A stretch of DNA of 64,000 nt from Dugong dugon (Eukaryota; Chordata; Mammalia; Sirenia; Dugongidae), in NCBI GenBank assembly GCA_030035585.1, contig CM057462.1:141324734-141388733 (forward strand), given 5' to 3'. Position numbers and translations under genes: made by a program. Shown here one piece after another: positions 34,587-46,455 of the stretch. Below the pieces are notes generated by a model, which was not told the DNA's origin, ran no database searches, and saw only the letters and a list, made by a program, of their open reading frames with translations. Each line of letters begins with the position of its first letter. The stretch's first letter is position 1.

Positions 34587-34651
34587 AAAAAAAAAAAAAA
34601 AAACCTGTTGCAGTGGAGTCGATTCCAACCTATAGCGAACCTATAGAGATG
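34587..34651 (-). repeat. AfroSINE fragment with A-tail
   Basis: An A17 run followed by CCTGTTGCAGTGGAGTCGAT and CCTATAGCGAACCTATAGAG. Confidence 0.75.
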
Positions 34652-34654
34652 TTA

Positions 34655-35600
34655 AATATCCACTCATCTACAAGCTTGATTCATTAAATCCTATTAAATA
34701 GGTGGTGAAATCAGAATTTGAGTTCAAGTTTGTTGTTTGATAAGCCTTGTGTCAGAAAGAAACCTAACTCTGAAAGAAAAAAATTATTATATGAAACATT
34801 GAACTAAGATAGTAAAACAAATAGCCATTTTCTATTTTAAAAGTCTGGGTACAATCTTTAAAAATTAGTATGACTTACCCCACAGTCACACATTTCTGCA
34901 TACATCATCAGATTTGAGGAATTTAAATCCATTACTTAGTTTTAGGTCTTTACATAAATTGAAGGGCAACATATTCTCAAACATTGACTTATTCTTCAAC
35001 TAATACTTTTGCATTTTTATATAGTTTTTAACAAATACAATTCCCTTTTAAAATGCTCTGATTTTTTTAAACTGAATTTCATTTACTATTCTGTTCTGTG
35101 CTACATGTTTTGGTGTCCAAGAAGGCAGTAGCCATGTGCAACTTCAATGGATTCTTTCTGATGCCCCAAAATAAATCAAATTATACAGCAAGTAGGGATA
35201 TCACTATAGTCTATGTAAATAAAGATATAAAGAATTAAATACAACCTGTTATTTGCCTTGTGACTACTGAAAGTAAAACCATTCATGTTGCTCCAAATAA
35301 AACTCCTAAGGGTCACAGTTTTTTCTAAGAGAGTGGTAACTAAGAATGAACACTGTTTAGCAGGGAGAGAAAAGGTCTTTTGAAGACCTACTCCGGCCTA
35401 TTCCCCACAATTCCGCTTTGCTTCATCATGCCCCAGACCTGCTCAGAAAGATTACAGGACTTTCTTTCATCAACCCATACACCCCTGAGAGCAACTTCAA
35501 AGTGAATTGTCACAACAGTGTGCAGTAGTCTGTAAACACATAAAGCACAATATAGAAGCTGTTCAGTCTGTGGTTTAAAAAAAGTTTCAACAGAGAAGGT
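34655..35600. other. No gene or clear repeat
   Basis: Unassigned AT-rich sequence. Confidence 0.45.
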
Positions 35601-35619
35601 CAAAAGCATAGCATCTCAA

Positions 35620-36540
35620 AGCCTTTTTGTTCTTTATTTTTGCCAGTGTACCATCATTTCTTGAGAAACCAGATTTGAGAATGTTGGAGTCTTCCTTCTG
35701 TGATCACTTTATCCTCCTTATCTCACTCAACTTACCATCAGCCACCAAAGCCCATAATCATTCCTTCTTCCTCATCTCACTTCAGAATTTGTGCATTAAC
35801 TTCTTAACTAGTCTTCCTGCCTCTGGTTTAGCCTATACGACACCACTAAATTAATCCTCTGAAATCCGCCATTTGTATAGTAGTGTCCTTGCTAAAAAAA
35901 AAAAAAAAAGTCAGTTGTTCCCCAATATCTGAAAATTAAATCCAATTTCAATATCCTTAAAGGAGAAATCTGTCTGCTCACCTAAAAAATACTTCCAGTG
36001 TGGTCAAATTTGCCAATGTACCATTCCCTTCCCCTCAAAAAAAAAAAAAAAAAAACTTTGATAACTTGTTCTCTGATTTAAGTTTCATTACTCTTTCCAG
36101 GACCACTTTAAGTTTCAGCTCTTTCTCAAGTCTCCCTTGAGAATGCCAAAAAACCAAAAACCAAACCTGTTGTCATTGAGTTGATTCCTACTCATAGTGA
36201 CCCTATAGAACAGAGTAGAACTGCCCCATAGGGTTTCCAAGGACCGGCTCATGGATTTGAACTGCCAACCTTTTTGGTCAGTAGTCAAGCTCTTAACAAA
36301 TATGCCACCAGGGCTTCCTGAGGGTGCCAGACATTAGGAATTTTTCTATCCTCTGACTTCCTGAAAGTTCTTCTCTCTATTTATTTGGCACCTAACAAAT
36401 ATGGCTTTAATTTGTTAATTTTGCGTTTATGTTTTGTATATCACAATAGCTTAAAAATCCTTTGATAGGGTAGTCCATGTCTTATATTTTGTTATTTTCT
36501 CAACACAATGTCCAAAAATGGAGTTACTAAATGAGAATTT
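35620..36540 (+). repeat. L2 LINE, decayed, split by an AfroSINE
   Basis: CT-rich sense-strand L2-like sequence (CTTCCTCATCTCACTTCAG, AAGTTTCAGCTCTTTCTCAA, TCTCCCTTGAGAATGCC) continues after the SINE with a 3'-end-like segment. Two A-runs (35895-35911 and 36038-36055) lie inside. Confidence 0.5.
36149..36318 (-). repeat. AfroSINE with target-site duplication
   Basis: Reverse-strand copy with a full A-rich tail and GCCACCAGGGCTTCC end. Flanks TGAGAATGCCA (36138-36148) and TGAGGGTGCCA (36319-36329) match at nine of eleven bases. Confidence 0.9.
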
Positions 36541-36562
36541 AATAATGTTAATGATGATAACA

Positions 36563-36755
36563 TCCCTGGATGGCACAAACAAAGAACTCAGCTGCTAATC
36601 CAAAAGTTGGAAGTCTGAGTCCACCCAGAGGCACTTCAGAAGAAAGGCCTGGTAATCTATTTCTGAAAAATCAGTCATTGAAAGCCCTATGGAGCACAGT
36701 TCTACTCTGACACACATGGGGTTGCCATGAGTCAGAGCTGACTTGATAACTGGTT
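36563..36755 (+). repeat. AfroSINE, long variant with internal insert
   Basis: Sense copy with CAGAAGAAAGGCCTGGTAAT, TGGAGCACAGTTCTACTCTG and GGTTGCCATGAGTCAGAGCT. Confidence 0.85.
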
Positions 36756-36948
36756 AACGATGATAACTGATCTTGATTTAATCTGTTTGTTAACACATAT
36801 TTGTAAAGATGTTTAAGCAAAAGCTGAAAAACACATATTAAGAATGTCTTAGAGTGAACCTTCCATTATGTAGGAAAATGAACTAAATGACTTCTAACAC
36901 GCATGTTATGTCTAATATCCTATAATATCCCATTACTCTAAACATCTT

Positions 36949-37135
36949 TGTTGATGTTGTTGTTGGGTGCTATCAAGTCTATTCTGACTCATAGTGACCC
37001 CCTAGGGTTTTCTAGGCTGTGATTTCTACAGAAGCAGATCGCCAGGTCTTTCTCCCACAGAGCTGCTGGATGTGTTCGAACTGCCAACTTTTTGGTTACA
37101 AGCCAAGTGCTTAACTGTTGCACTACTATGCTGGT
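36949..37135 (-). repeat. AfroSINE, variant with extra internal block
   Basis: CTATCAAGTCTATTCTGACT, AGGTCTTTCTCCCACAGAG, GTTCGAACTGCCAACTTTTT: the variant also at 34293 and 53032. Confidence 0.82.
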
Positions 37136-37359
37136 TAGAAAGGCTACAAGTGATGAATCTACCCTTTATATAGGTTACATAACTTATATTATGCAATTCA
37201 TTCAGTTCAAAAAAGGTTAAGCTACTTCTATATTTAAACCTAGCATGATAGAAAGAAGTGTAAGTCCAAGATTCCAAGGAATTTAGTCTTTTCAGACAGA
37301 TGATCTATACATACAAAAAACAAATTAACCACAATAAATGCATATGCTGATAAATTTAA

Positions 37360-38189
37360 TATGAGCAAGTCAATAGTCAACCACAAAAGGACAAATATTG
37401 ACCTCACTTATATAAAAAGATAAGAACAGGCAAATGTATAGAGACCAAAGTTTATTCATGGAGGGGAAGAAAGGGGTTATTGCTTAGGGACAACTGAGTT
37501 TCAGTTTATGGTGATGGATGGAAAATTCACATTGATTAAGGGTAAGAGTTGTACAACTGATTAATATAATCAATGTCAATAAGTTGTACACCTGTAAAAA
37601 GTTGAATTGGCAAATGTTGTGCGATAGATCTATTTACAACAACTACAACAAAAGAGACTGAATGAAAAAAGAGCAGCTGCTGGGCTCCTTATAGGATTTG
37701 GTTTCTTGGTTTGGAGGTTTAGGGTCATGGTTTCATGGAACATCCCAGTTTATCCAGCTAATAATGTGTTTAGTACTTCTGTTCTACCTCCTAGGTTGTT
37801 GCACGGTGCCTGGGGTCTTAAAAGCTTGCAAGTGGCCATCCAAGGTACAACAATTAGTTTCTATTCACCTGGAGCAACAGAAGAAGAAAGTCAGGAATAG
37901 GAGGAGGAAATGGAATGTGTGGCTAATTGCCTCTTCGAACAGTTGCTTCCTTTGCCATAAGACCAGAAGAACTGGAGAGTGCCTGGCTACCATTACTGAA
38001 TATTTTGATCAAATATTCTATAGACAAATCATGACTAAAAGGGGTAAGATGCGGGAGAGAGTGTCAAATTCTCATGGAAACCAGATTTTCTGGAGCCATT
38101 GAGGCTGAATGAACTCCTCAGACTATATTGCCCTGAAATAATTTTTAAACCTTTAAAAATATCCCCTGAAGCTGTCTTTAAACCTAACA
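37360..38189 (+). mobile_element. Older L1 3' UTR, first segment
   Basis: ACCACAAAAGGACAAATATT, GTGCCTGGGGTCTTAAAAGC, AAGTGGCCATCCAAGG and AGAACTGGAGAGTGCCTGG correspond to blocks of the L1 3' UTR at 4113-5332. An AfroSINE follows at 38190, and L1 tail sequence resumes at 38390. The 134-codon frame 37698-38102 lies wholly in this UTR and is not a gene. Confidence 0.75.
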
Positions 38190-38353
38190 ATAAAAAAAAC
38201 CCATCACTGTTGAGTTGATTCTGACTCACAGCGACCCTATACGACCGAGAAAAACTGCTCCATAGGGTTTCCAAGGAGCGGCTGGTGGATTTGAAGTGCT
38301 GACTATTTGGTTAGCAGTTGAGCTCTTAAACCCACTGAGCCACCCAGGGCTCT
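38190..38353 (-). repeat. AfroSINE inside the older L1
   Basis: Reverse-strand copy: A-run, CCCATCACTGTTGAGTTGAT, CATAGGGTTTCCAAGGAGCG, GAGCCACCCAGGGCTC. Confidence 0.9.
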
Positions 38354-38389
38354 AGTAGTTTAGTTTAACTAGTAAAAAATGTCTGCCTT

Positions 38390-38650
38390 GAGCATTGTGC
38401 CTTTTTAAAGACTATCTATATGTGATTAAATTGACAACAGCAACTAGAAAGATTAGATAGAAAACTTAGGGGTCAGTGAGCTTATGTTAGTGATGAAGGA
38501 GAAATTTGGAGAGAAAAGGGGGTGAGAATGGTTGCACAATTTGAAGAATGTAATCAATGTCACTGAAATGTGCACGTAGAAACTGTTCAGTTGGTGTATG
38601 TTCTGTTGTGCACATTCTCAACAGCAAACATTAAATTATTTTTAAAAATG
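38390..38650 (+). mobile_element. Older L1 3' UTR, terminal segment
   Basis: AAATTGACAACAGCAACTAG, GAAGAATGTAATCAATGTCA and CTGAAATGTGCACGTAGAAA. The same block sits between the two terminal modules of the L1 at 41618-42672, but here it is the true 3' end. Confidence 0.75.
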
Positions 38651-38654
38651 TCTT

Positions 38655-39420
38655 ATAGATTCCTTGAAATTTCATAATTCACTGAAACTCAAGTCTTCAT
38701 AGAAATCATGTACTTGCGTTTGAATTTTCTTTTATTGTTTATGACTAAAATCCAATCATCTATAAGCTTGATTCAGTAGATCCTGCCATCCTAATGATAT
38801 TTCTAGCATTCATTGTATTATCCTCTCTTGAGTCATTATATCTCAATACCTTAAATACTGTAGCCACACAAATATTTGTTGACACAACCTAGAATATTAC
38901 ATTTTTCCGTTGTCTTCAATAATAAAACACCACTTGTCATTATTTTATTACTTTAAAATTTGCAATTTAAATTCTACTGATGTATTACTATTCAAAATAA
39001 TGAAACTATGTCATATACCACTTAAGATATGAAATGCTCTAAAAGAGCCCAAGGTTTTCATTTGGTGATCATATCTCAAGTATATTTTCTGTTATGGTGC
39101 TTAAAACTGCCGGCTTTCTTATGAAGTTACATTCGTATTTACATGGTGCTCGTACATATGAAATGATATCAAGATCAACTGCTATCATTGATGTTATGTA
39201 AATGATTAAGGGTGTTTTATTTTGTTTTGTTTTATTTGATTTGGTAAGTAGCCATTTGAAATATAAAACAAATCAGTTACTTTCAAAAATAAAAGTTACA
39301 TAAAACATTAATATATATTCTCAAGAAAATCTAAAAAAATAGGTTTCATTCCCATTTTGGAGACCAAAAACTAAGGCTCAAAAGAAGAGGAAGAAGGTCT
39401 GTCATGGTAATGGCTATACC
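38655..39420. other. No gene or clear repeat
   Basis: Unassigned AT-rich sequence. Confidence 0.45.
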
Positions 39421-39435
39421 ATTTCCATACACTTA

Positions 39436-39606
39436 CCAAAACCCAGAACCAAACTTGTTGCCAGCGAGTCAATTCTGACTCATAGCGATCCTATAGCAAG
39501 CAACCCTATAGGACAGAGTAGAATTGCCCCATAGGGTTTCCAAGCAGTGACTGATGGATTCGAACTGCTGACCTTTTGGTGAGCAGATGAGTTCTTAACC
39601 ACTACA
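39436..39606 (-). repeat. AfroSINE with perfect target-site duplication
   Basis: Reverse-strand copy with a small internal duplication of the CAACCCTATAG region. The 12-base TCCATACACTTA flanks it exactly (39424-39435 and 39607-39618). It is inserted in an L2-like tail (GGTGCTAAAATAAATATTTA). Confidence 0.93.
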
Positions 39607-39645
39607 TCCATACACTTAGGAGGTGCTAAAATAAATATTTATTAA

Positions 39646-39746
39646 GTGAAAAAAGGACAAAAGAAGAGAAATAAAAAGGAAAGAAAGGAAGGGAGAAAAG
39701 GAGGGAGGGCAGAAGAGAAGAAAGAATGAAAGAAGGAAGGGAGGAT
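39646..39746 (+). repeat. Purine-rich (GGAA/GAAA)n tract
   Basis: About 100 bases almost entirely A and G, with GGAAGGGAGAAAAGGAGGG units. Confidence 0.85.
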
Positions 39747-39764
39747 ATTTATTTATTAGGGTAG

Positions 39765-40075
39765 TGGTAGTTCTGAAACAGATAAATTTCATAATCTCAG
39801 TGGTTTACACAATACAATTTATTTCTCTCATGTAAAGTCTCAAATGGATATTCCTAATCAGTAAGAGGCTCTGTTCCTAGGGGTGACTTAAGAACTCTGG
39901 CATTTTCTATCTTGTCCCTGCCATCTTCAGCAAGTGGCTAAGTGGCTTCTGTGGAGAACAACATGCAAAATATTTCTGTGATGCAATCCTGGAAGTGGTA
40001 CACATCACTTTTGACCATATTCCAGCAGGTACAGAGAACAGCTATTTAGGCTCTGTCATAGGAAAATGTAAGAAA
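39765..40075 (+). repeat. Ancient repeat, possibly a hAT-type DNA transposon
   Basis: CTCAGTGGTTTACACAATAC, TTATTTCTCTCATGTAAAG, and TGGAAGTGGTACACATCACT resemble hAT-Charlie non-autonomous elements in layout. Assignment is a guess from general pattern. Confidence 0.3.
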
Positions 40076-40104
40076 GACAGTGAAATGAAGGAAAGGGAAA
40101 GAAA

Positions 40105-40220
40105 GAAAGCAGCTAACTCACCCAAGAACACACAGCTAGTAGGTGACAAATAAGATTGGAAACTATACCTCTGGATTCCCATCCTAGCCTAAAGATTAAC
40201 TCCAGTGTAGCCCACTTCTC
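40105..40220 (-). repeat. MIR SINE fragment
   Basis: ACCCAAGAACACACAGCTAG then TAGGTGACAAATAAGATTGG: reverse-strand MIR. Confidence 0.65.
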
Positions 40221-40224
40221 TTGA

Positions 40225-41220
40225 AAGCATTAGATCAGTATGGAAATATAAGGGTTTAAACAAAATAATCGTCAATCAACAAATAATCGATGATAAAAAT
40301 ATCAAATTTTCCATCTTTTTAATGATCTAATTAACATTATATATTACATCCAAAATTTAGTATTATAATTAATAAATTTATATTAAAATTCCCAAGCCTA
40401 TGTCTACCTCCAAAATAACTCAAAGAACACTGAGTGGCATTCCTTTGGTCTCATTGCTGTGTTCTGACTCAACACCAATAAGTAGTTGTCATACTTTCGA
40501 CTGTACTTTTTCATCATTGAATATAGATTACATAATATATAGATAAGTGACTTTATTTGTACTTAAATTTAACATCAGAAAAAAAAGCAGAGTGAATGGA
40601 ATAAAACGAATTAGTTTTGAGTTTAAGATAATGAGTTTCTTATTTGATATGCTGCTTTATAATAGTAGAAAAGCAATTGATTTTTGTATTGGGCTAAATA
40701 TAACCTAAAGATCCATTGAGGCTGAAATGAGATATAATGTTTGTTAATTAGAAAAGGAAAGGGGAGAAACTCAAAACTCTAGACAAGTCCATTTATATAA
40801 ATAAGTTCATTGAAGGAGTCCTCTAGTGATAGACTTCAAGATAATTGTCAAACTTTTTTGTTATTTTGTTTTAGACCAATATTGAAAATCTATATGAAAA
40901 AATATTTATTAGCTCACTACAGTTTTTGTATAACACTAAAAGAGTTTTCTCATACTTTATGGAAAAAAATTTCTTTTGTCCTTTTTTAAAGTAGTGAGAA
41001 ATAAGACTTCCTCTGTTACTATTTGATACTTATTCATAAAATCTTTCAGCAAAAATCACATAATTGTGTAGTCATCAACATTACACTATAGAAACTATTG
41101 CCCTATAACATGGCAATACATTTGAAATTTCTCACACTGAATATCATTGCAACATGAATGGATATTTTAACCAGAAAAAAAATAAATGAATAGGCATTAA
41201 CAGCTAAAAAAAGTAAAGTC
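40225..41220. other. No gene or clear repeat
   Basis: Unassigned AT-rich sequence. Confidence 0.45.
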
Positions 41221-41221
41221 T

Positions 41222-41363
41222 GACACTATCTTCCTTTCTCCCTCCCCTTCTCCCTCTCCCTCCCTCCTTCCCTTTCTTCCTGTTTTCTTCCTTCTTTTCT
41301 CCTTTCTTCCCTCCCCCCTTTCTTTCTCCCTCCTTTCCTCCTCCTCTCCCTCCTTTCTTCTTA
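41222..41363 (+). repeat. Polypyrimidine (TTCC/CCCT)n tract
   Basis: About 140 bases of almost pure C and T, with CTCCCTCCCTCCTTCCCTTT units. Reading frames on the opposite strand (lysine- and glycine-rich) are by-products. Confidence 0.92.
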
Positions 41364-41437
41364 CCTTTTTTATTCTGATCAGAACTTCCTCTATTCCTAG
41401 TATATCCCTTTCCTACAAGCAACAACGTGTGTGCACG

Positions 41438-41476
41438 TATACACACACACGCACACATGCACACACACACACACAT
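41438..41476 (+). repeat. (CA)n simple repeat
   Basis: ACACACACACGCACACATGC followed by further CA units. Confidence 0.9.
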
Positions 41477-41617
41477 TTATGTAAGCCATGATTGTGCAGA
41501 TGATCATTTTGCATGTCTCTGGAAAACAGACTAAATAATTAGGGATTAATACATACCATGATGATAGAAAAAAAGCCAAGCTGGACATTATTTTAATGTC
41601 AGATAAGAAATCTGGTC

Positions 41618-42672
41618 TTCATGGTCTCGGGGAACATCTAGCTCAATCGACATAACATAGTTTATAAAGACAATGTTCTACATTCTGTCTTGGTGAGTAG
41701 CATCTCGGGTCTTAAAAGCCTGTGAGCAGTCATCTAAGATACTCCACTGGTCTCACGCCTTCTCGGGAGCAAGGGAGAATGAAGAGAACAGGATATAAGG
41801 AAAAGATTTGTCCGAAGGACTAGTGGACCACAGCTACCAAGGCCTCCACCAGACTGAGTCCAGTACAGCTAGATGGTGCCTGGCTACCACTACTGACTGC
41901 TCTGACAGGGATCACAACAGAGGGTCCTGGACAGAGCTGGAGAAGGATGTAAAACAAAATTCTCACACAGAAAAAAAGACCAGATTTACTGGCCTGACAG
42001 AGACTGGAGAAACCCTGAGAGTATTGCCCCCAGACACCATTTTAGCTCAGTGGTGAAGTCACTTTCGAGGTTCACCGTTCAGCTGGGGATTGGACAGCCC
42101 CATAAAACAAAATGAGGCACAGCAGTCCAGGGACAAGGACTAGAAGGCAGGAGGGGACAGGAAAGCTGGTGATAGGGAACTCAAGGTTGAGAAAGAACAG
42201 TGTTGACATGTCATTAGGTTGTTAAACATTGTCATAGGGCAATACGTGTACTGTTTAATGAGAAACTATTTGTTCTGTAAACCTTCATCTAAAGTACAAA
42301 AAAAAAAAAAAGAATTATCTATGTGAGATCAAATTGACAACAGCAACTCAAAAGTTTTGATGGGAAGCTTAGGGGACAGTTAGTTGAAGATAATGGTGAT
42401 GGAATAATTTGGAAAAGGATAGTGAGAATAGCAGCACAACTGAAAGAATGTAATCAATGTCACTGAATTGTACGTGTAGAAATTTTTGAAATGGTGTATC
42501 TTTGGCTATGTATATTGTCACCAAAAAAAAAAAAATTTCTTCCAAGTTCAATAAGGGAGAGTGTTGACATGTTGTGGAGTTGTTAACCAATGTCCTAAAA
42601 CAATATGTGTACTGACTGTTTAATGAGAAAATACTTGTTCTGTAAACCTTCATCTAAAGTACAATTAAAAAA
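41618..42672 (+). mobile_element. L1 3' UTR copy, 5'-truncated, with target-site duplication
   Basis: It begins in CATGGTCTCGGGGAACATCT and carries the L1 3' UTR. Its tail has three modules: a terminal block ending in an A-run (42298-42313), a middle block starting near AATTATCTATGTGAGATC and ending in a second A-run (42523-42535), and a second terminal block ending at 42672. Flanks AAGAAATCTGGTC (41605-41617) and AAGAAATTTGGTC (42673-42685) match at 12 of 13 bases. The 82-codon frame at 41808-42056 lies in the UTR. Confidence 0.88.
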
Positions 42673-42689
42673 AAGAAATTTGGTCATGG

Positions 42690-44494
42690 CTGTAACAGGA
42701 ACACATTCTTTAAAGAGGTAAGAGGAGATAGAACCATTGGGACAATTAAAAATGACTGTGGGGCATATAGGGGAGAAATTAATGTACCATTTACCACAGT
42801 CAGGTGTCAGAATAAGTTTTGGTCATAAATACCATTTTTTTTTTTCTTTTGCTATTAGTGGAGTTCAGATGATTGTGAAGGCATGAAGATTATGTAGGTT
42901 GGTTGAGTAATTAGATGTATTGAAAAAAGCTGATTTTACTTTAATTTACTTGAAATGCTGAATTTAATCCTCTCAGGAATGTTCTAAGAAAATGTAATGA
43001 TAACCTTTATTTTATTTAAAGGTACAATTAGTCACCCAAAATTAACATGCAAAAATGCTGTCTAAATCATCATGTTATACATATATTATCTCATACATAC
43101 AAATCTGTCCACTAAAGTTTCTTTCAGTGGTCTATTTCCAGATTTTAGTAAAGATGATCATCTTTCATAAGCAATCCCCCAAGCCCGTAGCCTTCCCAAA
43201 ATCTTGCAGGACCCAGGGAAAAATGAAAATGCAGGACCCATTGCTCAAATTATTAAGATTTCAATACGGCAACAGCAAAACATTAAACCAAGTGTGAGGC
43301 CCTTCTGAGGATGGGGCCCTGTGCAACCACTCAGGTCACATGCCCATGAAGTCAGCCCTGTCGAGAAGACAAATGTTTGTTCTTAGTCCTGGACAGTTTC
43401 ACGGATCAGATTATAGTAATTATTCATTCAGGTCTTATTTCTCTTCTGGTTCCATAGGTTGAGGCTGTGTCCCCCCTCACAGGGACCTCCCTCTGGGTGT
43501 TTACGACCAACTACCATCAAGCTGTAGCTCAGCAGCTTGGGCAGAAAAAAAAAGTCAAAATTCAATAAAGAAATCTCAGATCATTTCGTATAAGTGACTC
43601 TTTTAAAATATATACATATAGATAAATATATAATTGGAAAATAAAATAATTACCAAGTATTCTTTTACCAAATTATTATGTTGGAAACTTTTTACAATAG
43701 AATAATCCTTTAAACAATATGAATACAAATTTTTAATGGTCCTTTGATTTATAGTTGCTCCACTTTTATTGTTTCATTACAAAATATACTTACTTTTAAA
43801 ACATGTATTACTTAATAAAAGATATCATCAGTTTAGCCCAGACTTGAAATCACTTATGCTAAGTTTTCCCACATCATCCAAATCAGAGGTGTTCTTTCTC
43901 TCCCCAAACTCCTAAAAAATGTGTTGCTTGTACTGCACATCATATTCTACCTCTTCTTACAACTATTTTCTCTTCTATATTGCAATCTGGCAGTCACAAA
44001 ATATGACTTTTCATCTTTATAAGATGCACAATACCAAACAAGATGCCTTAAATATGGTAGTAGCTCAATATAGGTTTCTTCAGTGAATAAACCAAATGAA
44101 ATTTTGGTTTAAAATGCTATGTACTATTTTTTATAATGAAGGTCAAGGAGATCAAATGTAATCATCAGTAATTTATTGGGAACACTGTTGTGGTTGTAAT
44201 ATAATGAAAAAGATGCTTTTGTTCAAAAAAATTGAACCTAGTCTGCCTTTCCAGAAATGTCAAGTGGCAAAACATTTAAAATGTTGCATTTCTCCCAATA
44301 TTTTTATATATCTTTAAGTCTTTCTTTTAAATCATTTATGCATCAGAAGACCAAACAACATATTTTTTGTAATTATGGTAATTTATAGACAGAATTTTGG
44401 TGAAGAGAAAATCAACATAAAAATACCTATTTTTAATACTTATATTTTTACATGTATATGTGTTCCATTTTTAATGATTTTAATATTTTCCATT
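42690..44494. other. No gene or clear repeat
   Basis: Unassigned AT-rich sequence. Nothing resembling an exon. Confidence 0.45.
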
Positions 44495-44512
44495 AAAATA
44501 TTTTGTTGTTTT

Positions 44513-46022
44513 AATGATACAACCATTTTGGAAAATGATATGGCGCTTCCTCAGAAAGCTAGAAATAGACATACCATTCGATCCAGCAATTCCACTCCTA
44601 GGAATATATCATAGAGAAATAAGAGTCGTCACTCCAATAGACATATGTACACCTATGTTCATGGCAGCATTGTTCACAATAGCAAAACGATGGAAACAAC
44701 CTAGATGCCCATCAACTAAACAAACTATGGTACATACACACAATGGAGTACTATGCAATGAGAAAGAACAATGATGAATCTGTGAAGCATCTCATAACAT
44801 GGATGAAACTGGAGGACAGTATGCTGAGTGAAATAAGTCAATCACAAAAGGACAAATATTGTATGAGACCTCTAGTGTAAAAACCCATGAAAACGTTCAC
44901 ACACAAAATGTAACAATCTTTGTTGGTTACCAGGGATGGGAGGGGTGGGGGGAAATATGAAATAAGCAATAGATAAGTGGTATCTTGGGTGAAGGGTGAG
45001 GCAGTACACAATACAGGGGAAACTAGCACAACTTGTACAAGGAAAGGTCATGGAAGCCCCATAGACACATCCAAACTCCCTGAGGGACTGAATTGCTGGG
45101 CGGAGGACTCTGGGGACCATGGTCTCAGGGAACATCTAGCTCAACTGGCATAACACAGCTTATAAAGACAATGCTCTACATTCTACATTGGCGAGTAGTG
45201 TCTGGGGTCTTAAAAGCCTGTGAGCGGCCATCTAAGATACTCCACTGGTCTCATCCCTTCGGGAGCAAGGGCGAATGAAGAGAACAGGATACAAGGAAAA
45301 GATTAGTCCGAAGGACAAATTGTCCACAGCTACCAAGGCCTCCACCGGACAGAGTCCAGTACAGCTAGATGGTGACCGGCTACCACCACTGACTGCTCTG
45401 ACCAGGATCACAACAGAGGATGTAGAACATAATTCTAACTCACAAAAAAAGACCAGATTTACTGGCCTAAAGGAGACTGGAGAAACCCTGACATTATGGC
45501 CCCCAGACACCCTTTTAGCTCAGTGGTGAAGTTATCTCCGAGGTTCACCATTCAGCCTGGGAGTGGACAGCCCCATAAAACCAAATGAGACTAACGAGGT
45601 ACAGAATTCCAGTGACAAGGGCCAGAAGGCAGAAGGGGACAAGGAAGCTGGTGATAGGGAACCCAAGATTGAGTAAGGATATTGTTGATGTGTTGTGAGA
45701 TTGTTAACCTTTGTCATAGGGCAACAAGTGTAGTAACTGTTAAATGAGAAACTATTTTGTTCTGTAAGCCTTCATCTTAAGTGAGAATAACAGCACAATT
45801 GGAAGAGCGTAGTCAATGTCACTGAACAGTGCATGTAGAAATTTTTGAAATGGTGTACTTTTGGCTATGTATATTTTCACCAAAAGAAAAAGGTTGAGAA
45901 GTTAGAGGGTTGACATGTTGTGGGGTTGTTAACCAATGTCATAAAACAATATGTGTACTACTGTTTCATGAGAAACTATTTGTTCTGTAAGCCTTCACCT
46001 GAAGTACAATTAAAAAAAAAAC
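44513..46022 (+). mobile_element. L1 3' end copy, 5'-truncated, with target-site duplication
   Basis: Very close to 3775-5305 of the window: it starts within ORF2 (44514-44774 translates to MIQPFWKMIWRFLRKLE and on to PRCPSTKQT, missing a short segment relative to the first copy), then the 3' UTR and an A-rich tail. The 18-base flanks AAAATATTTTGTTGTTTT (44495-44512) and AAAACATTTTGTTGTTTT (46018-46035) differ at one base. The left flank follows TT, giving the TT|AAAA site preferred by L1 endonuclease. The low divergence and clear flanks suggest a comparatively recent insertion. Confidence 0.93.
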
Positions 46023-46160
46023 ATTTTGTTGTTTTTATCCTGAAATATAAGTACTTAACCTTAAATTAAAAAGAAAGTAAACAGGAAACACCCAATACAT
46101 AAAAGTTTCCTAATACATATTTTGAAATGAATACAAATTCATAATTCCAAGGCTCTTTAA

Positions 46161-46356
46161 GCTGAGTGGCACAAATGGTTTGCTCTGAGCTATGAGCCAA
46201 AAGGTTGGTGATTCAAATGTACACAATGGCACTGCAGAAGAAAAGCCTGGTGATCGATTTCAAAAAATGTCAGCCATTGAAAACCCCATGGAGGACAGCG
46301 CTACTCTGAAATGTGGGGTCATCATGAATTAGAATCTACACGAAGGGAATGGGTTA
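46161..46356 (+). repeat. AfroSINE, long variant with internal insert
   Basis: Sense copy: GTGGCACAAATGGTTTGCTC, GCAGAAGAAAAGCCTGGTGA, AACCCCATGGAGGACAGC. Confidence 0.8.
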
Positions 46357-46369
46357 TGGCTCTTTGTCC

Positions 46370-46455
46370 ATTTACCCCTTTTTCCCCCTTTCCATCATTT
46401 TTTCCTTCCTTCTTCATTTCCCTCCTTTCCTTTATTTTATCCTTTCTTTCTTTCA
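46370..46455 (+). repeat. Pyrimidine-rich low-complexity tract
   Basis: T- and C-rich run with TTTTCCCCCTTTCC and CCTTTCTTTCTTTC units directly after an AfroSINE. Confidence 0.7.

Noticed and set aside
37698..38102. 134-codon open frame, one of the longest outside the LINE and retrovirus
   Set aside because: It lies entirely within an L1 3' UTR (shared block GTGCCTGGGGTCTTAAAAGC), and its residues match no family I know.
41204..41476. Lysine/glycine-rich minus-strand frame of 90 codons
   Set aside because: It is the reverse translation of the polypyrimidine and CA simple repeats.
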